From Paenibacillus arenilitoris (lineage in GTDB: Bacteria > Bacillota > Bacilli > Paenibacillales > Paenibacillaceae), in the NCBI RefSeq assembly GCF_014705655.1, contig NZ_JACXIY010000017.1, positions 62,001 to 126,000 of the forward strand: DNA of 64,000 bases, given 5' to 3'. The notes under the pieces are model-generated. The model saw only the letters and a program-made list of their open reading frames with translations, was not told the DNA's origin and searched no databases. Position numbers and translations under genes: made by a program. This document shows positions 43,896 through 52,106 of this stretch, one piece after another. Numbering within the stretch: the first letter of the stretch is position 1; every line of letters starts with the position of its first letter.

Positions 43896-44086
43896 TTTTG
43901 ATTGGATTTCATCCAGTCAAAACCGCCGAATTTGATGGCAACCCGTATTAGAATGGATTCCATCCAATCAAATGAACTCGATAGGGAGCATATAGGCCGA
44001 ATCAGACTATTTGCCTGTATAAAATCCAATCAAACCTCTCCTCAAGCATCGATCGGGTCTGTTTGGTTGGATAATATCCAATCAAA
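43896..44086. repeat. Four-palindrome array, locus 3 (different palindrome)
   Basis: Four copies of a palindrome built as GATTGGAT-N3-ATCCAATC occur with ATCC at 43911, 43962, 44024 and 44076, so spacings are 51, 62 and 52 bp, the geometry of loci 1 and 2. Copy 1 (43896-43922) and copy 4 (44062-44086) are nearly perfect with 11- to 12-bp arms; copy 2 has a weakened left arm; copy 3 keeps only the right half. Inner edges carry AAACC after copies 1 and 3 and GGGT before copy 4, as in the other loci. The array fills the gap between two convergent genes. Confidence 0.75.
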
Positions 44087-44198
44087 CTAACTTGGAAAAG
44101 GACATTCGGACCTTGAAGTCAAAATTAGCCTGCGCTCGAGCATAAATAGTCGCTGGCTGCCGTAGAATCGGGCTTGCACGACTTCGGCGGCATTCCGC

Positions 44199-46184
44199 TT
44201 ACTCCATCTCCAGCACGACCATCTGGTGATTTTCCAGATACGGAACCGTGTAGGCGATCCCGCCGTCTTCCGCGGCGCGATACGGCAGCTCCGTCATCGA
44301 CGGGGCAAGATAGACCCGCTTGACGGGCGCGGCCGAAGGAAGGCGCAGGCTGACGGAGACGTCCCGCAGCGGCACGATATCTTCGATGACCTCGACGCGT
44401 CCCTTCAGCACGGGGGTGGCGTACAGCAGGTGGTTGACGTAGCGGTTCTCCTTCGGCTGGTACTGCACTGTGGCAATGCCGCGGGCCGGCAAATCGGTTC
44501 GCAGGACGGGCTTCGGCAGCAGTCGGCCCAAGGCGTGCAGAACCATTTCCTTCAGGATAAGGTGGCCATTGTCCGCGTAGTCGCCGAACACATTCCAGGC
44601 GATATAGATGCCGTTGCCGCTTTCAATCATCCCCGGACCGGCGTCCGCTTTGCTGCTCGGCGTATGCTGATGGGAGCAGAAGGCGAACAGATCGCGGTTG
44701 AAATACGGATTTTCTTTGCTGCCAAGCGAACGTCCTCCGTTTAATTCCACGAGCTGGCCCTCTCCGTACATGACGAAGGAGGCGGGCGGCAGGGCGTCAA
44801 GGTCGAAATCCGGCCGGAAATAGGCCGGCCGGTAAGGGTTGACCCCTTTCCAGTCCAGTCCGAGGTCAAGCGCGAAGGCGTCGCCTGCGACGTTCAGCCC
44901 GGAACGGCCGGTCGCGAGCACCTTGCCGCCTCCCTTGACATAAGCCGCAATGGCGCTTGCGAGTTCCGGCCATACCGGCACATCGTCAGGCAGGATCAAC
45001 ACCTTGTAGCGGCCGAAATCGGCTTTGGCATCGACGACGTCGAACAGATAGTGGCCTTCGGTCAGCATGCGCACCGCGCCCGGATCGGCCAGATTGGGCT
45101 TTTCCTCCGTCGCGTGACCATCCGGGCAGGCTTCCCTTACCGCCTCGAGCGACAAGACGGCGATATCCGCCACGGACTGCGTCTCGTCGCACCATGGCTC
45201 CTTCGTCTCCACCTCGGCGTATGCGGCGCCGATCAAGGCGTAGGTCGCTTCGTCCATAAAGCCCGACGGATGAAGCTGGTCGCCGATCGAGCATTTCGCG
45301 CCGTGGGCGAGGCTAAGCGCCGCCTCGAACCGCAGCGCGTTCGGATGCTTGTACCCGCCGAACTCGCCCCAGGACGTATGGAACTTGCCGGTCATGCCGA
45401 GAAATTCCATGCCGAGCGTCTGGGCGTAGCGGGCCGACAGCGGAAAATGATCGTAGCCCCATCCGCCGGTCGGCAGCGACTCCAGCTCGAGATGGCTGTT
45501 GACATGAGCGAGGTCGCGCCGGCCCCGCCGTTGATGGCCGCTGTTGTGAAAGACCGGAAGGCCGGGCTTGACGGCGTCGACCGTCTCGCGCACGCGGCGC
45601 GCGTAGTTCAGGTACGTCCGCTCGCCCAAGTCGGCGACGGCCGCCTCGTCGCGCGGGTCTTGACCGGCCTCCCGGAGGGCGGCCACGCAATACTGGCAAC
45701 GGCAATTGCGGATGCCCACGATATCGAGGAAGATGCCGTCCGCGTCGTAGCGGGAGACGACTTCATGAATTTGCGCCAGCAGCAGGTCCAGGTACGGCGT
45801 ATTGAAGCAAAATTCGTGATAGCCCGGGGACATGAAATCTTTCACCCAGCGCGTTCGGTCCTCCGCGTCGCGGATCAGCCATTCGGGATGGCGCCGCGCC
45901 AGCTTCTCGTCGAGGCCGGCCGACAAATAGACCGGCGTCTTGACGCCGATTTCATGGGCGGCGGCAATCATCTCGCCGAGCAGGTCGAACGATAGATGCG
46001 GATGTATCTCGTTCGCTTCGCTCGGATGGTAAGCCCAGCCGTGATGGCATTTGGAGAAGACGGTGATCGAATCGACATGCCCGGCCCGCAGCATGGACTG
46101 AAACTGGGATTTGGAAAACTCGCTTCCGATGCCCGGAATCGCTTCGGATGTATGGAAGTCGAGGTGAACTTGACGAAATCGCAT
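44199..46184 (-). CDS. Putative glycosyl hydrolase (GHL6-type) with beta-galactosidase trimerisation-like domain
   Basis: A 661-residue cytoplasmic enzyme. It opens MRFRQVHLDFHTSEAIPGIG; FSKCHHGWAYHPS and YDADGIFLDIVGIRNCRCQYC suggest an alpha-amylase-like (TIM-barrel) catalytic domain of the hypothetical glycosyl hydrolase 6 type, with the Asp of FLDI as a likely catalytic residue. Residues 350-520 resemble the glutamine-amidotransferase-like trimerisation domain of GH42 enzymes (VLILPDDVPVWPELASAIAAYVKGGGKVLATGRSG). The C-terminus is beta-rich. Substrate unknown. AAGGAGGT precedes the start at 46184. Divergent from an AraC gene, its likely regulator. Confidence 0.82.
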   Translation of the reverse strand: MRFRQVHLDFHTSEAIPGIGSEFSKSQFQSMLRAGHVDSITVFSKCHHGWAYHPSEANEIHPHLSFDLLGEMIAAAHEIGVKTPVYLSAGLDEKLARRHPEWLIRDAEDRTRWVKDFMSPGYHEFCFNTPYLDLLLAQIHEVVSRYDADGIFLDIVGIRNCRCQYCVAALREAGQDPRDEAAVADLGERTYLNYARRVRETVDAVKPGLPVFHNSGHQRRGRRDLAHVNSHLELESLPTGGWGYDHFPLSARYAQTLGMEFLGMTGKFHTSWGEFGGYKHPNALRFEAALSLAHGAKCSIGDQLHPSGFMDEATYALIGAAYAEVETKEPWCDETQSVADIAVLSLEAVREACPDGHATEEKPNLADPGAVRMLTEGHYLFDVVDAKADFGRYKVLILPDDVPVWPELASAIAAYVKGGGKVLATGRSGLNVAGDAFALDLGLDWKGVNPYRPAYFRPDFDLDALPPASFVMYGEGQLVELNGGRSLGSKENPYFNRDLFAFCSHQHTPSSKADAGPGMIESGNGIYIAWNVFGDYADNGHLILKEMVLHALGRLLPKPVLRTDLPARGIATVQYQPKENRYVNHLLYATPVLKGRVEVIEDIVPLRDVSVSLRLPSAAPVKRVYLAPSMTELPYRAAEDGGIAYTVPYLENHQMVVLEME

Positions 46185-46316
46185 AAATAAAAGACCTCCT
46201 TGAGCGTTGGATTGATAGCGGATGCCCCGTAAATGTACCTCTTTTTCGCCGGAGCGACCAGTGATAATATAGACTTTGAATAGCACAAAACTGACTTGCG
46301 ACAGGAGCGATGCGAC

Positions 46317-47231
46317 ATGCTTTGCCTGGAATTCGCCATTCCGCCGCTGCCCCAATTCGTTACGGCGGGACATGCCGTATGGCCGCCCGGAGACCAACAT
46401 TTCGCCCGAGCCTTCGGCGTATACGATCTGCTGCTTGTGACGAGGGGGACGCTCTACATGACGGAACAAAATACGGAATATGCGATCGGTCCGGGAAAGC
46501 TGCTGGTGCTGGAGGCGGGTCTGACGCATTTCGGGCATCGGCCCTGCGAAGAAGATACGGAAATTTATTGGGTCCATTTCATCCATGGTCGCCCGCCGGA
46601 ACCTATTCGGAGAGAGGATATCCCATGGTCGTCGCTGCTGTCCCAAGGGACGGTCGCGGACGAGGAGCCGTCTTCGCAGCAGCGCTTGTACATGCCGAAA
46701 TTCGCCTCCGTCGACGTGGAGGCGCTGGAGCCGATTTTGCGGTCGATGAACGAGATCCATAATCGCCTTAACGGCGAGAACGCGCTCAGGCTCCATCTCA
46801 TGCTGGCCGAGCTTCTTGCGGCGCTTCAGGCGGAATGCGCGCGCATGTCCGAGCCGGAGCCTTCAGTCCGCCTGGCCCGAGCGGCCGCGGCGTACTTGAA
46901 CGGCCATTGGAGGGAACCGTTCGATCTGGCCGCGCTGGAGGAGGAGCTGCATTTCCAGGCCGGTTACATTGCCAGATGCATGAAGAAGCATATCGGCAAA
47001 ACGCCGCTTCAATACGTGCTGCATCTGCGCCTGGAGGAGGCCAAAAAATTGCTCGACGGCACGGTGCTAGGCATTCCCGACATCGCAGAGCTGGTCGGCA
47101 TCCGCGATCCCAATTACATGACGAGGCTGTTTACCGCCAAGCTGGGCGTTACGCCGGGAGCGTACCGGCGGCGACGGCGGCTGAGAGAAGAAGGGGAGGG
47201 GGGCGCGGTCCGGGATGGGGATGAAAGGTAA
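46317..47231 (+). CDS. AraC family transcriptional regulator
   Basis: A 304-residue regulator with cupin sensor (VYDLLLVTRGTLYMTEQNTEYAIGPGKLLVLEAGLTHFG) and a C-terminal double HTH (FDLAALEEELHFQAGYIARCMKKHIGKTPLQYVLHLRLEEAKKLL; IPDIAELVGIRDPNYMTRLFTAKLGVTPGAYRRR). It is divergently transcribed from the glycosidase, with 132 bp between, and probably activates it in response to its sugar. CAGGAG precedes ATG 46317. The Arg/Glu/Gly-rich tail after the HTH is not conserved. Confidence 0.92.
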   Translation: MLCLEFAIPPLPQFVTAGHAVWPPGDQHFARAFGVYDLLLVTRGTLYMTEQNTEYAIGPGKLLVLEAGLTHFGHRPCEEDTEIYWVHFIHGRPPEPIRREDIPWSSLLSQGTVADEEPSSQQRLYMPKFASVDVEALEPILRSMNEIHNRLNGENALRLHLMLAELLAALQAECARMSEPEPSVRLARAAAAYLNGHWREPFDLAALEEELHFQAGYIARCMKKHIGKTPLQYVLHLRLEEAKKLLDGTVLGIPDIAELVGIRDPNYMTRLFTAKLGVTPGAYRRRRRLREEGEGGAVRDGDER

Positions 47232-47417
47232 CGCCCGGCCGCGTTCAGGGCTCTCGCATAAGTCCGTCACATGGAAGAAGCGCTGCGGCAGATTCAATGA
47301 AAAGCTGGCCGGCGAGCCGGTCGGGCATGTCGCTATTGACGACTCAGACGAGGTTATCGAAACGTTTCTCCATCGAATATGACGATAATTTAATAAATGA
47401 CATGAAGAAAGACGGCT
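47232..47417 (+). other. Intergenic stretch with possible gene remnant
   Basis: There is no gene in this stretch. From about 47282 it reads KLAGEPVGHVAIDDSDEVIETFLHRI up to a stop near 47382, in a frame offset from a short upstream ATG frame (MEEALRQIQ). The composition looks coding, so it may be the tail of a lost gene, but I recognise no family. Confidence 0.25.
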
Positions 47418-47435
47418 TGAAAGCGCTTATATAAT
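47418..47435 (+). promoter_or_regulatory. cre (CcpA) site overlapping a -10 box
   Basis: TGAAAGCGCTTATA (47418-47431) matches 13 of 14 positions of the cre consensus TGWAANCGNTNWCA and overlaps TATAAT (47430-47435). Binding there would block transcription, so carbon catabolite repression of the following operon is likely. The -35 region is poor. Confidence 0.65.
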
Positions 47436-47453
47436 GATGTATGCTTAATGAAT

Positions 47454-47465
47454 CGAAACGTTTCG
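47454..47465. promoter_or_regulatory. LacI/CcpA-type palindrome
   Basis: CGAAACGTTTCG is a perfect palindrome with the central AACGTT typical of LacI-family operators. It lies about 20 bp after the -10 box. A specific LacI-type repressor encoded elsewhere could bind it. Confidence 0.55.
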
Positions 47466-47582
47466 TTCAAGGCAAAATCGCTTTGATCAACATCGAGGAG
47501 AGCTGCGGAACAATGCGAAGCGTTTTGGAAGAAACCGACGTCACTATCCCAAACGAAAGAGATTGAAGGAGAGGATTTCGAA

Positions 47583-48647
47583 GTGAACAAGCCATCCGTC
47601 TATCGAGTCGCTTTTATCGGCTGCGGCAAGCGCGCGCATGAGCACGCGATCGGCGTGCAAGCGGACAGCAGGTGCCAGGTTGTCGCATTGTCCGACATCT
47701 CGGGGCAATCTGCCGAAACGCTGAACGCCGAGTTTGGATTTCAAGCCGCTATCTACGCGGACCATAAGGAGATGCTCGCGCGGGAGAAGCCCGACGTCGT
47801 GCTTATTTGTCTATGGACGCCGCTGCATTTGCCGGTATTTCGCGATTGCGCGGAAGCCGGCGTCAAAGCCGTGCTGTGCGAGAAGCCGATGTCCGCGACC
47901 TGGGGCGAATGCCGGGAGATGGGCCGCATCGCCGATGAGTCGGGCTGCCAGCTGACGTTCTCCTTGCAGCGCCGGTTTGCCAAAGGGAACCAGACGGCGC
48001 GGCGCCTGATCAAGGAGGGGAAAATCGGGCAGCTGCTTCGGATGGACCTGTATTCGCCGCCGAACCTGCTGGACTGCGGCATCCACACGCTCGACCAGGC
48101 GATGAGCTTCATGGATGAAACGCCGGCGAAGTCGGTGCTGGGCGCGGTCGATACGACCGAAACGTACAACTGGTTCAACGTGCCTTCGGAATGCGGGGCG
48201 TCCGGAGGGATCGTCTTCGACAACGGCGTCCATGCGAGCCTCTATTCCGGCTCCATCGATACATGGGAGCCGTCCGAGGATATGACGAAAGTTTGGGCCG
48301 GCGTCCGGGCGACCGGAACCGAAGGCTTTATCGAGGTCATGTGGGACGGCCAAATCGTAAGAGGCGTCAATTACGCGGATCCGTCGTGGAAGCCCGAGAT
48401 GGAGCTATCCTCGATGTCCGATCAAATGAAGGGCTACGTCCGCCATGCGATCGACTGCCTGGAGACGGGCGAAGAGCCGGAAGTATCGAATCGGAAGGCG
48501 CTTCGCGCCTCGGAAATCATTTTTGCTTTCTACGAGTCGGTACGCCAAAACGCCCGCGTGGAGCTGCCGCTTACCGGCGTTACGGATAGCCCGTTTATTA
48601 CGATGCTTGAGAGAGGCCAATTTGCGAAAGAAGGAGCGCGAGGCTGA
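47583..48647 (+). CDS. Gfo/Idh/MocA family oxidoreductase
   Basis: A 354-residue NAD(P)-dependent dehydrogenase starting with GTG after AAGGAGAGG. RVAFIGCGKRAHEHAIGV is the Rossmann motif, LCEKPMSATWGE the EKP motif, and NLLDCGIHTLDQAMSFM the C-terminal D..H active-site region. It is 2 bp from the following sugar-phosphate isomerase/epimerase gene. Gfo/Idh plus TIM-barrel isomerase pairs are typical of inositol- or keto-sugar catabolism. A cre site and LacI-type palindrome upstream indicate sugar-dependent control. It is not closely similar to the two Gfo/Idh proteins at 7445 and 8447. Confidence 0.93.
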   Translation: MNKPSVYRVAFIGCGKRAHEHAIGVQADSRCQVVALSDISGQSAETLNAEFGFQAAIYADHKEMLAREKPDVVLICLWTPLHLPVFRDCAEAGVKAVLCEKPMSATWGECREMGRIADESGCQLTFSLQRRFAKGNQTARRLIKEGKIGQLLRMDLYSPPNLLDCGIHTLDQAMSFMDETPAKSVLGAVDTTETYNWFNVPSECGASGGIVFDNGVHASLYSGSIDTWEPSEDMTKVWAGVRATGTEGFIEVMWDGQIVRGVNYADPSWKPEMELSSMSDQMKGYVRHAIDCLETGEEPEVSNRKALRASEIIFAFYESVRQNARVELPLTGVTDSPFITMLERGQFAKEGARG

Positions 48648-48649
48648 CG

Positions 48650-49414
48650 ATGACAAGACCAAAGCTCGGATTGATCGGAATCGTTCACGAAGAAGCAAAG
48701 CAGGATTTCTGGGGTACGATGCGGCGCGTCGCCGAAATCGGCTACAAGGGGATCGAAGGCGGCTCGGAGCTGCTCAAGGGCGATGCGGCGTCGAATGTCG
48801 CGCGGTTTCGCGAGCTGGGGCTTGAAGTGGCGACCCATAGCGTGAACAAGGAACAGCTGCGCGACGAGAAGGAGCTGGATCAAGTGATCCGCGAAGCCCT
48901 CTCGCTGCAAACGAAGGACGTCACCTTCTGGTGGGACGTGATCGATACGCGGGAGCAGCTGCTTCGCGACGCCGAGTTGTACAACGCGGCGGGCGCCCGC
49001 ATGGCGGCCGAGGGCTTAAGGTTCTGCTACCACAACCATGCCCATGAATTCCAAAGAACGTTTAACGGCGTATACTCGCTGGATATTTTAGCCGAACATA
49101 CGGACCCGCGAAACCTTTACTTTCGGCTGGACGTCGCCTGGATAACGCTTGGCGGCGCCGATCCGGCGCACATCCTGCGCAAAATGGCCGGCCGCGTTCC
49201 GGCCATCCATTTGAAGGACGTCTACGGCACCGACGAGGTTGGGAAGTGGACGGCGGTCGGCACGGGCGTCGTAAACATCAAGGAGTCCATCGAAGCGGCG
49301 ACGGAAATCGGGGTCGAGTGGATGACCGTCGAGCAGGATCAGCTCCGCAACCTGACCGGCATCGAGACGGCGACCGTCAGTTATTTGAACTTGAAAGAGA
49401 AGGGCTTGCTTTAG
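48650..49414 (+). CDS. Sugar phosphate isomerase/epimerase (AP-endonuclease-2 fold)
   Basis: A 254-residue TIM-barrel protein. EIGYKGIEGGSELL, LRFCYHNHAHEFQRTFNG (metal-ligand His region), NLYFRLDVAWITLGGADP (Asp ligand), AIHLKDVYG (His ligand) and WMTVEQDQ (Glu ligand) give the usual divalent metal site of IolE/IolI- and epimerase-type enzymes. It follows the Gfo/Idh gene by 2 bp and is probably translated from the same mRNA. The substrate is likely a keto-inositol or keto-sugar formed by that dehydrogenase. Confidence 0.92.
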   Translation: MTRPKLGLIGIVHEEAKQDFWGTMRRVAEIGYKGIEGGSELLKGDAASNVARFRELGLEVATHSVNKEQLRDEKELDQVIREALSLQTKDVTFWWDVIDTREQLLRDAELYNAAGARMAAEGLRFCYHNHAHEFQRTFNGVYSLDILAEHTDPRNLYFRLDVAWITLGGADPAHILRKMAGRVPAIHLKDVYGTDEVGKWTAVGTGVVNIKESIEAATEIGVEWMTVEQDQLRNLTGIETATVSYLNLKEKGLL

Positions 49415-49428
49415 CGCGTAAGCGGACG

Positions 49429-49476
49429 GCGGCCGTTCACCGGGAACATCCGGATGAACGGCCGCTTCTTTGTTTG
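49429..49476 (+). terminator. Terminator of the Gfo/Idh-isomerase operon
   Basis: An 11-bp stem GCGGCCGTTCA/TGAACGGCCGC (49429-49439, 49455-49465) followed by TTCTTTGTTTG. Confidence 0.9.
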
Positions 49477-49623
49477 CTTCATCTTGACGCCGCTCCGCTC
49501 CGCTCGTCCGGCCGCGCCAGTCAGAAACAAACCGCAATATGCGGCAGGACGGCTATCGTTTCATTCGTTCCCTTTTTGGCAATAACTTGTTCTAACTACG
49601 GGGTTCGGAAAGGACGGGGGCAA

Positions 49624-50097
49624 ATGATCGTTGTTTATTTCGTCGTTATGGCCTGGATCAGTATCCATATTCTTTTGAGCGTACCGCGCAGGCTTCCGCT
49701 TGCGGTTAATCTATTGTTGTTCCTGGCGATCGAGGTCGTATTGACCAATAAACTAAGTTACGTTGCGTTTACGCTAGGGCTTTTTCAAATCAATACCGAT
49801 GCCCCCCATTTCATTGCTTTAATTTTGCACAACGACTTTACGATCACTTTTATTTTGCTCGCTTTAGTCAATGGATTTTGGACAACGGATCGCTTCCGGG
49901 CACGGGTGGTCTTCGTGATTTACGGAATTGGCGCACAGCTCTTGACGGCGTACGCTCTTAGGATATCGGATGTGCTTACGGACATTCGCTGGAGCATTCT
50001 GATGGAAGTCATAACTGTAATTGGCCTGTCGGTTTACACCCTCCTCTTGGGATGGGTGTTTCAAGCTATGGCCTCTAAGGAAGGTTGGGTTCGATGA
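49624..50097 (+). CDS. Small integral membrane protein, unknown function
   Basis: A 157-residue protein with about five predicted transmembrane helices (for example IVVYFVVMAWISIHILL, LAVNLLLFLAIEVVLT, HNDFTITFILLALVNGFW, VVFVIYGIGAQLLTAYAL and VITVIGLSVYTLLLGWVFQ). Conserved-looking polar positions are few. It overlaps the next membrane-protein gene by 4 bp (ATGA), and the two resemble the paired small membrane proteins common in Paenibacillaceae. A GGACGGGGG stretch precedes the start. No family that I can name with confidence. Confidence 0.75.
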   Translation: MIVVYFVVMAWISIHILLSVPRRLPLAVNLLLFLAIEVVLTNKLSYVAFTLGLFQINTDAPHFIALILHNDFTITFILLALVNGFWTTDRFRARVVFVIYGIGAQLLTAYALRISDVLTDIRWSILMEVITVIGLSVYTLLLGWVFQAMASKEGWVR

Positions 50098-50606
50098 CAG
50101 ATATAGTCTCTTATGACAAGGGGTTCAATGCGAACGAATGGTTCGTCATCGCCTCATTTGTAATTTCGACCGTATTCATCTGGGTTTTCCCGCGAATCTT
50201 ATCGCCCCTGGAAACGAGTTATGCTTTGCTTGCCGGCATGGTATTCGGGCTTATTGCGGACCATACGGTCGCCGTTCCGCCGCTCGATCTTTATGACGTC
50301 GGCGACGATTCGAACTTTACCTTGTTCGATCTATTCTCTTATGTGATGTACATGCCGTTCGGTTACTGGTTTATATATTGGCATGAAAGGATGCGAATCG
50401 GCGGGATCGGTACCATGTCGTACATCCTGCTTTGGACGATATTCGGCTACGGAATCGAATGGCTGGGGACATTGGCGGGGGTGTTTCACTATAAAAACGG
50501 TTATCGGATCGAACACTCAATTCCCGTCTATCTGTTCGTGCAAAGCTTGCATTTGGCGTTGTACAAGCTCGCATTTTCTCGAGATCGCATGGAGCATTCA
50601 AAATGA
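50094..50606 (+). CDS. Integral membrane protein, CBO0543-like
   Basis: A 170-residue protein with about four or five membrane helices (WFVIASFVISTVFIWVFP, SYALLAGMVFGLIADH, FSYVMYMPFGYWFIYWHERM, TMSYILLWTIFGYGIEWLG). The DLFDLFSY and GYGIEWLG segments resemble CBO0543-type proteins of spore-formers; this assignment is tentative. It is translationally coupled to the preceding membrane-protein gene. Function unknown; both genes are visibly more AT-rich than the flanking catabolic operons. Confidence 0.7.
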   Translation: MTDIVSYDKGFNANEWFVIASFVISTVFIWVFPRILSPLETSYALLAGMVFGLIADHTVAVPPLDLYDVGDDSNFTLFDLFSYVMYMPFGYWFIYWHERMRIGGIGTMSYILLWTIFGYGIEWLGTLAGVFHYKNGYRIEHSIPVYLFVQSLHLALYKLAFSRDRMEHSK

Positions 50607-50623
50607 AAGGAGGGACGCCCCGC

Positions 50624-50698
50624 ATGGAGAGTTTGATTCGTCGAAGATTATCGCTTTTGCTTTCAGCAAGTTTTCAGCCTATTTTTATTCTCCTATAA
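50624..50698 (+). CDS. Possible 24-residue hydrophobic peptide
   Basis: ATG at 50624 lies 9 bp after a perfect AAAGGAGGG. It encodes a 24-residue peptide with a basic start (MESLIRRR) and hydrophobic remainder (LSLLLSASFQPIFILL), like a single membrane helix. It directly follows the membrane-protein pair. There is no homology evidence; it could also be a chance frame after a ribosome binding site remnant. Confidence 0.3.
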   Translation: MESLIRRRLSLLLSASFQPIFILL

Positions 50699-50776
50699 GA
50701 TGGAACTCATCTGCGTTTCAGGCAAGCGTTCTATCGTTAGCTTGTACGATAAAACGTGACGGGAGGAGGTGGCAGC

Positions 50777-51316
50777 TTGAAAACGAATCGTATCGCAAGG
50801 TGGGCGATGCTTGGGATCGCCGGCATCGCGGCGGTACTGCTGCTCGCAAAGGCCGCAGCGCTATTCGGCCATACCAACAACTACGTGTTCATTCCGCACG
50901 GCCCGGGTAGAGGCGGACATGGCGCATACCTGGCGTTCCGGAAGATTGAACATCATCCGACTCTGGCGGATTGGTTCGCGCCTGCATGGATGTTCCTGAA
51001 GCTGGCGGTGCTCGCGGCGGCCATGTGGCTGTGGTCGAAGTCGTCCGGCATCCTTCGCGGCGCGGGCGCGGCAGCCGCTGGAATTGCGCTTGCGAGCCTG
51101 TTATCGCCGATATGGGGAGCGCTGCTCGCGATCGCCATGCTCGTTTGGAAGCCGAAAAACAAAAGCATCGACGCGCTTGCGTCCTACGGCGGAGCGCCGC
51201 TTATCGGCGGCGGATCCTACGCCGGAGCGGATGCCGCGCCATTGACGAGGCGGTCTTCCGATACCGGAACCTACCTCGATGAGTGGGAGCGCAAGACAAG
51301 GGAATCATTCAAATAA
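50777..51316 (+). CDS. Membrane protein upstream of PspA, unknown function
   Basis: A 179-residue protein with a TTG start 5 bp after GGGAGGAGGTGG. It has an N-terminal hydrophobic segment (WAMLGIAGIAAVLLLAKAAALFG), a His-rich extracellular stretch (FIPHGPGRGGHGAYL, EHHPT), two more membrane helices (FLKLAVLAAAMWLW; GIALASLLSPIWGALLAIAMLVW) and a Gly/Ala-rich cytosolic tail. It lies 16 bp upstream of pspA and probably forms a PspA partner or membrane anchor; I do not recognise the family. Confidence 0.75.
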   Translation: MKTNRIARWAMLGIAGIAAVLLLAKAAALFGHTNNYVFIPHGPGRGGHGAYLAFRKIEHHPTLADWFAPAWMFLKLAVLAAAMWLWSKSSGILRGAGAAAAGIALASLLSPIWGALLAIAMLVWKPKNKSIDALASYGGAPLIGGGSYAGADAAPLTRRSSDTGTYLDEWERKTRESFK

Positions 51317-51332
51317 TCAGGAGGAGATTCAT

Positions 51333-51998
51333 ATGGGAGTATTCAAACGGGTAAAAGAAATCGTGGCCGCCGACCTGCATCGGATGCTGGATAAGTGCGA
51401 GGATCCGGTGAGCATGGCCCAGCTCTATTTGCGCCAGATCGAGGAGCGGATCGAGAAGACGAACGAAGCGCTTGCCGGCCAGCTCGCCGCGGAGCAGGAA
51501 ACGGCATCGCTTCTTGATCACATGGCGCAAATCGTCGCGAAACGCTTGCGCCAGGCGGAATTGGCGGTGGATCGGGAAGAGGAGCGAATCGCGGAAATCG
51601 CGATCGCGGACAAGCTTCAGCATGAGAAGCTGATGGAAGGCTACGCGCGAAATCTCGACTCGATCCAGGTGAATATCGGCGCGTTGAAGCAGGAGATCGT
51701 CCGTCTGAAGGAATTGCATCGCGAACTGCGGGAGAGGCTGTACTTCCTTGCTTCGAGAGCGAGAGCAGCGCGGGCTATCGAAGGCGCCGCCTCGTTTCCG
51801 GCCTATCGGACCGATAAGGTCATGCGCGGATTCGAACGGCTGGAACAGAACGTGCGCCGGCTGGAGGCCGGGGCTTCGGCGAAGCGATGGGCGGCAGCTC
51901 CGCATCAGGGCGAGCTGGATCGGATCGACCGGAACGAGGAGATCCAGGCGGAGCTGAAGCGTATTAAGGACGCGCGGGGCAAGAAGCAAACCGGATAA
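51333..51998 (+). CDS. PspA/IM30 family envelope stress protein
   Basis: A 221-residue almost fully helical protein. The amphipathic N-terminal helix MGVFKRVKEIVAADLHRMLD is followed by DPVSMAQLYLRQIEERIEK and long coiled coils with heptads, as in PspA, LiaH and Vipp1. These proteins assemble on the inner face of the stressed membrane into rods or rings. CAGGAGGAG precedes ATG 51333. It forms an operon with the upstream membrane protein. Confidence 0.9.
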   Translation: MGVFKRVKEIVAADLHRMLDKCEDPVSMAQLYLRQIEERIEKTNEALAGQLAAEQETASLLDHMAQIVAKRLRQAELAVDREEERIAEIAIADKLQHEKLMEGYARNLDSIQVNIGALKQEIVRLKELHRELRERLYFLASRARAARAIEGAASFPAYRTDKVMRGFERLEQNVRRLEAGASAKRWAAAPHQGELDRIDRNEEIQAELKRIKDARGKKQTG

Positions 51999-52029
51999 TC
52001 GATCGCTTCCGCGTCTTTGAAAAGCCGCT

Positions 52030-52078
52030 TGACTTGCCGGACATATTATAGTTATTATGGATACATTAAATCCATAAT
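52030..52078 (+). promoter_or_regulatory. Promoter with perfect Rrf2-type palindrome before the methyltransferase
   Basis: TTGACT (52030-52035), 18 bp, TATTAT (52054-52059). TTATGGAT-N7-ATCCATAA (52056-52078) is a perfect palindrome overlapping the -10 and start site. The same 8-7-8 motif lies at the rrf2 promoter (9591) and before the flavoprotein (10165). Confidence 0.75.
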
Positions 52079-52106
52079 AAAAATGGACGGATAAGGAGAT
52101 GAGGCT

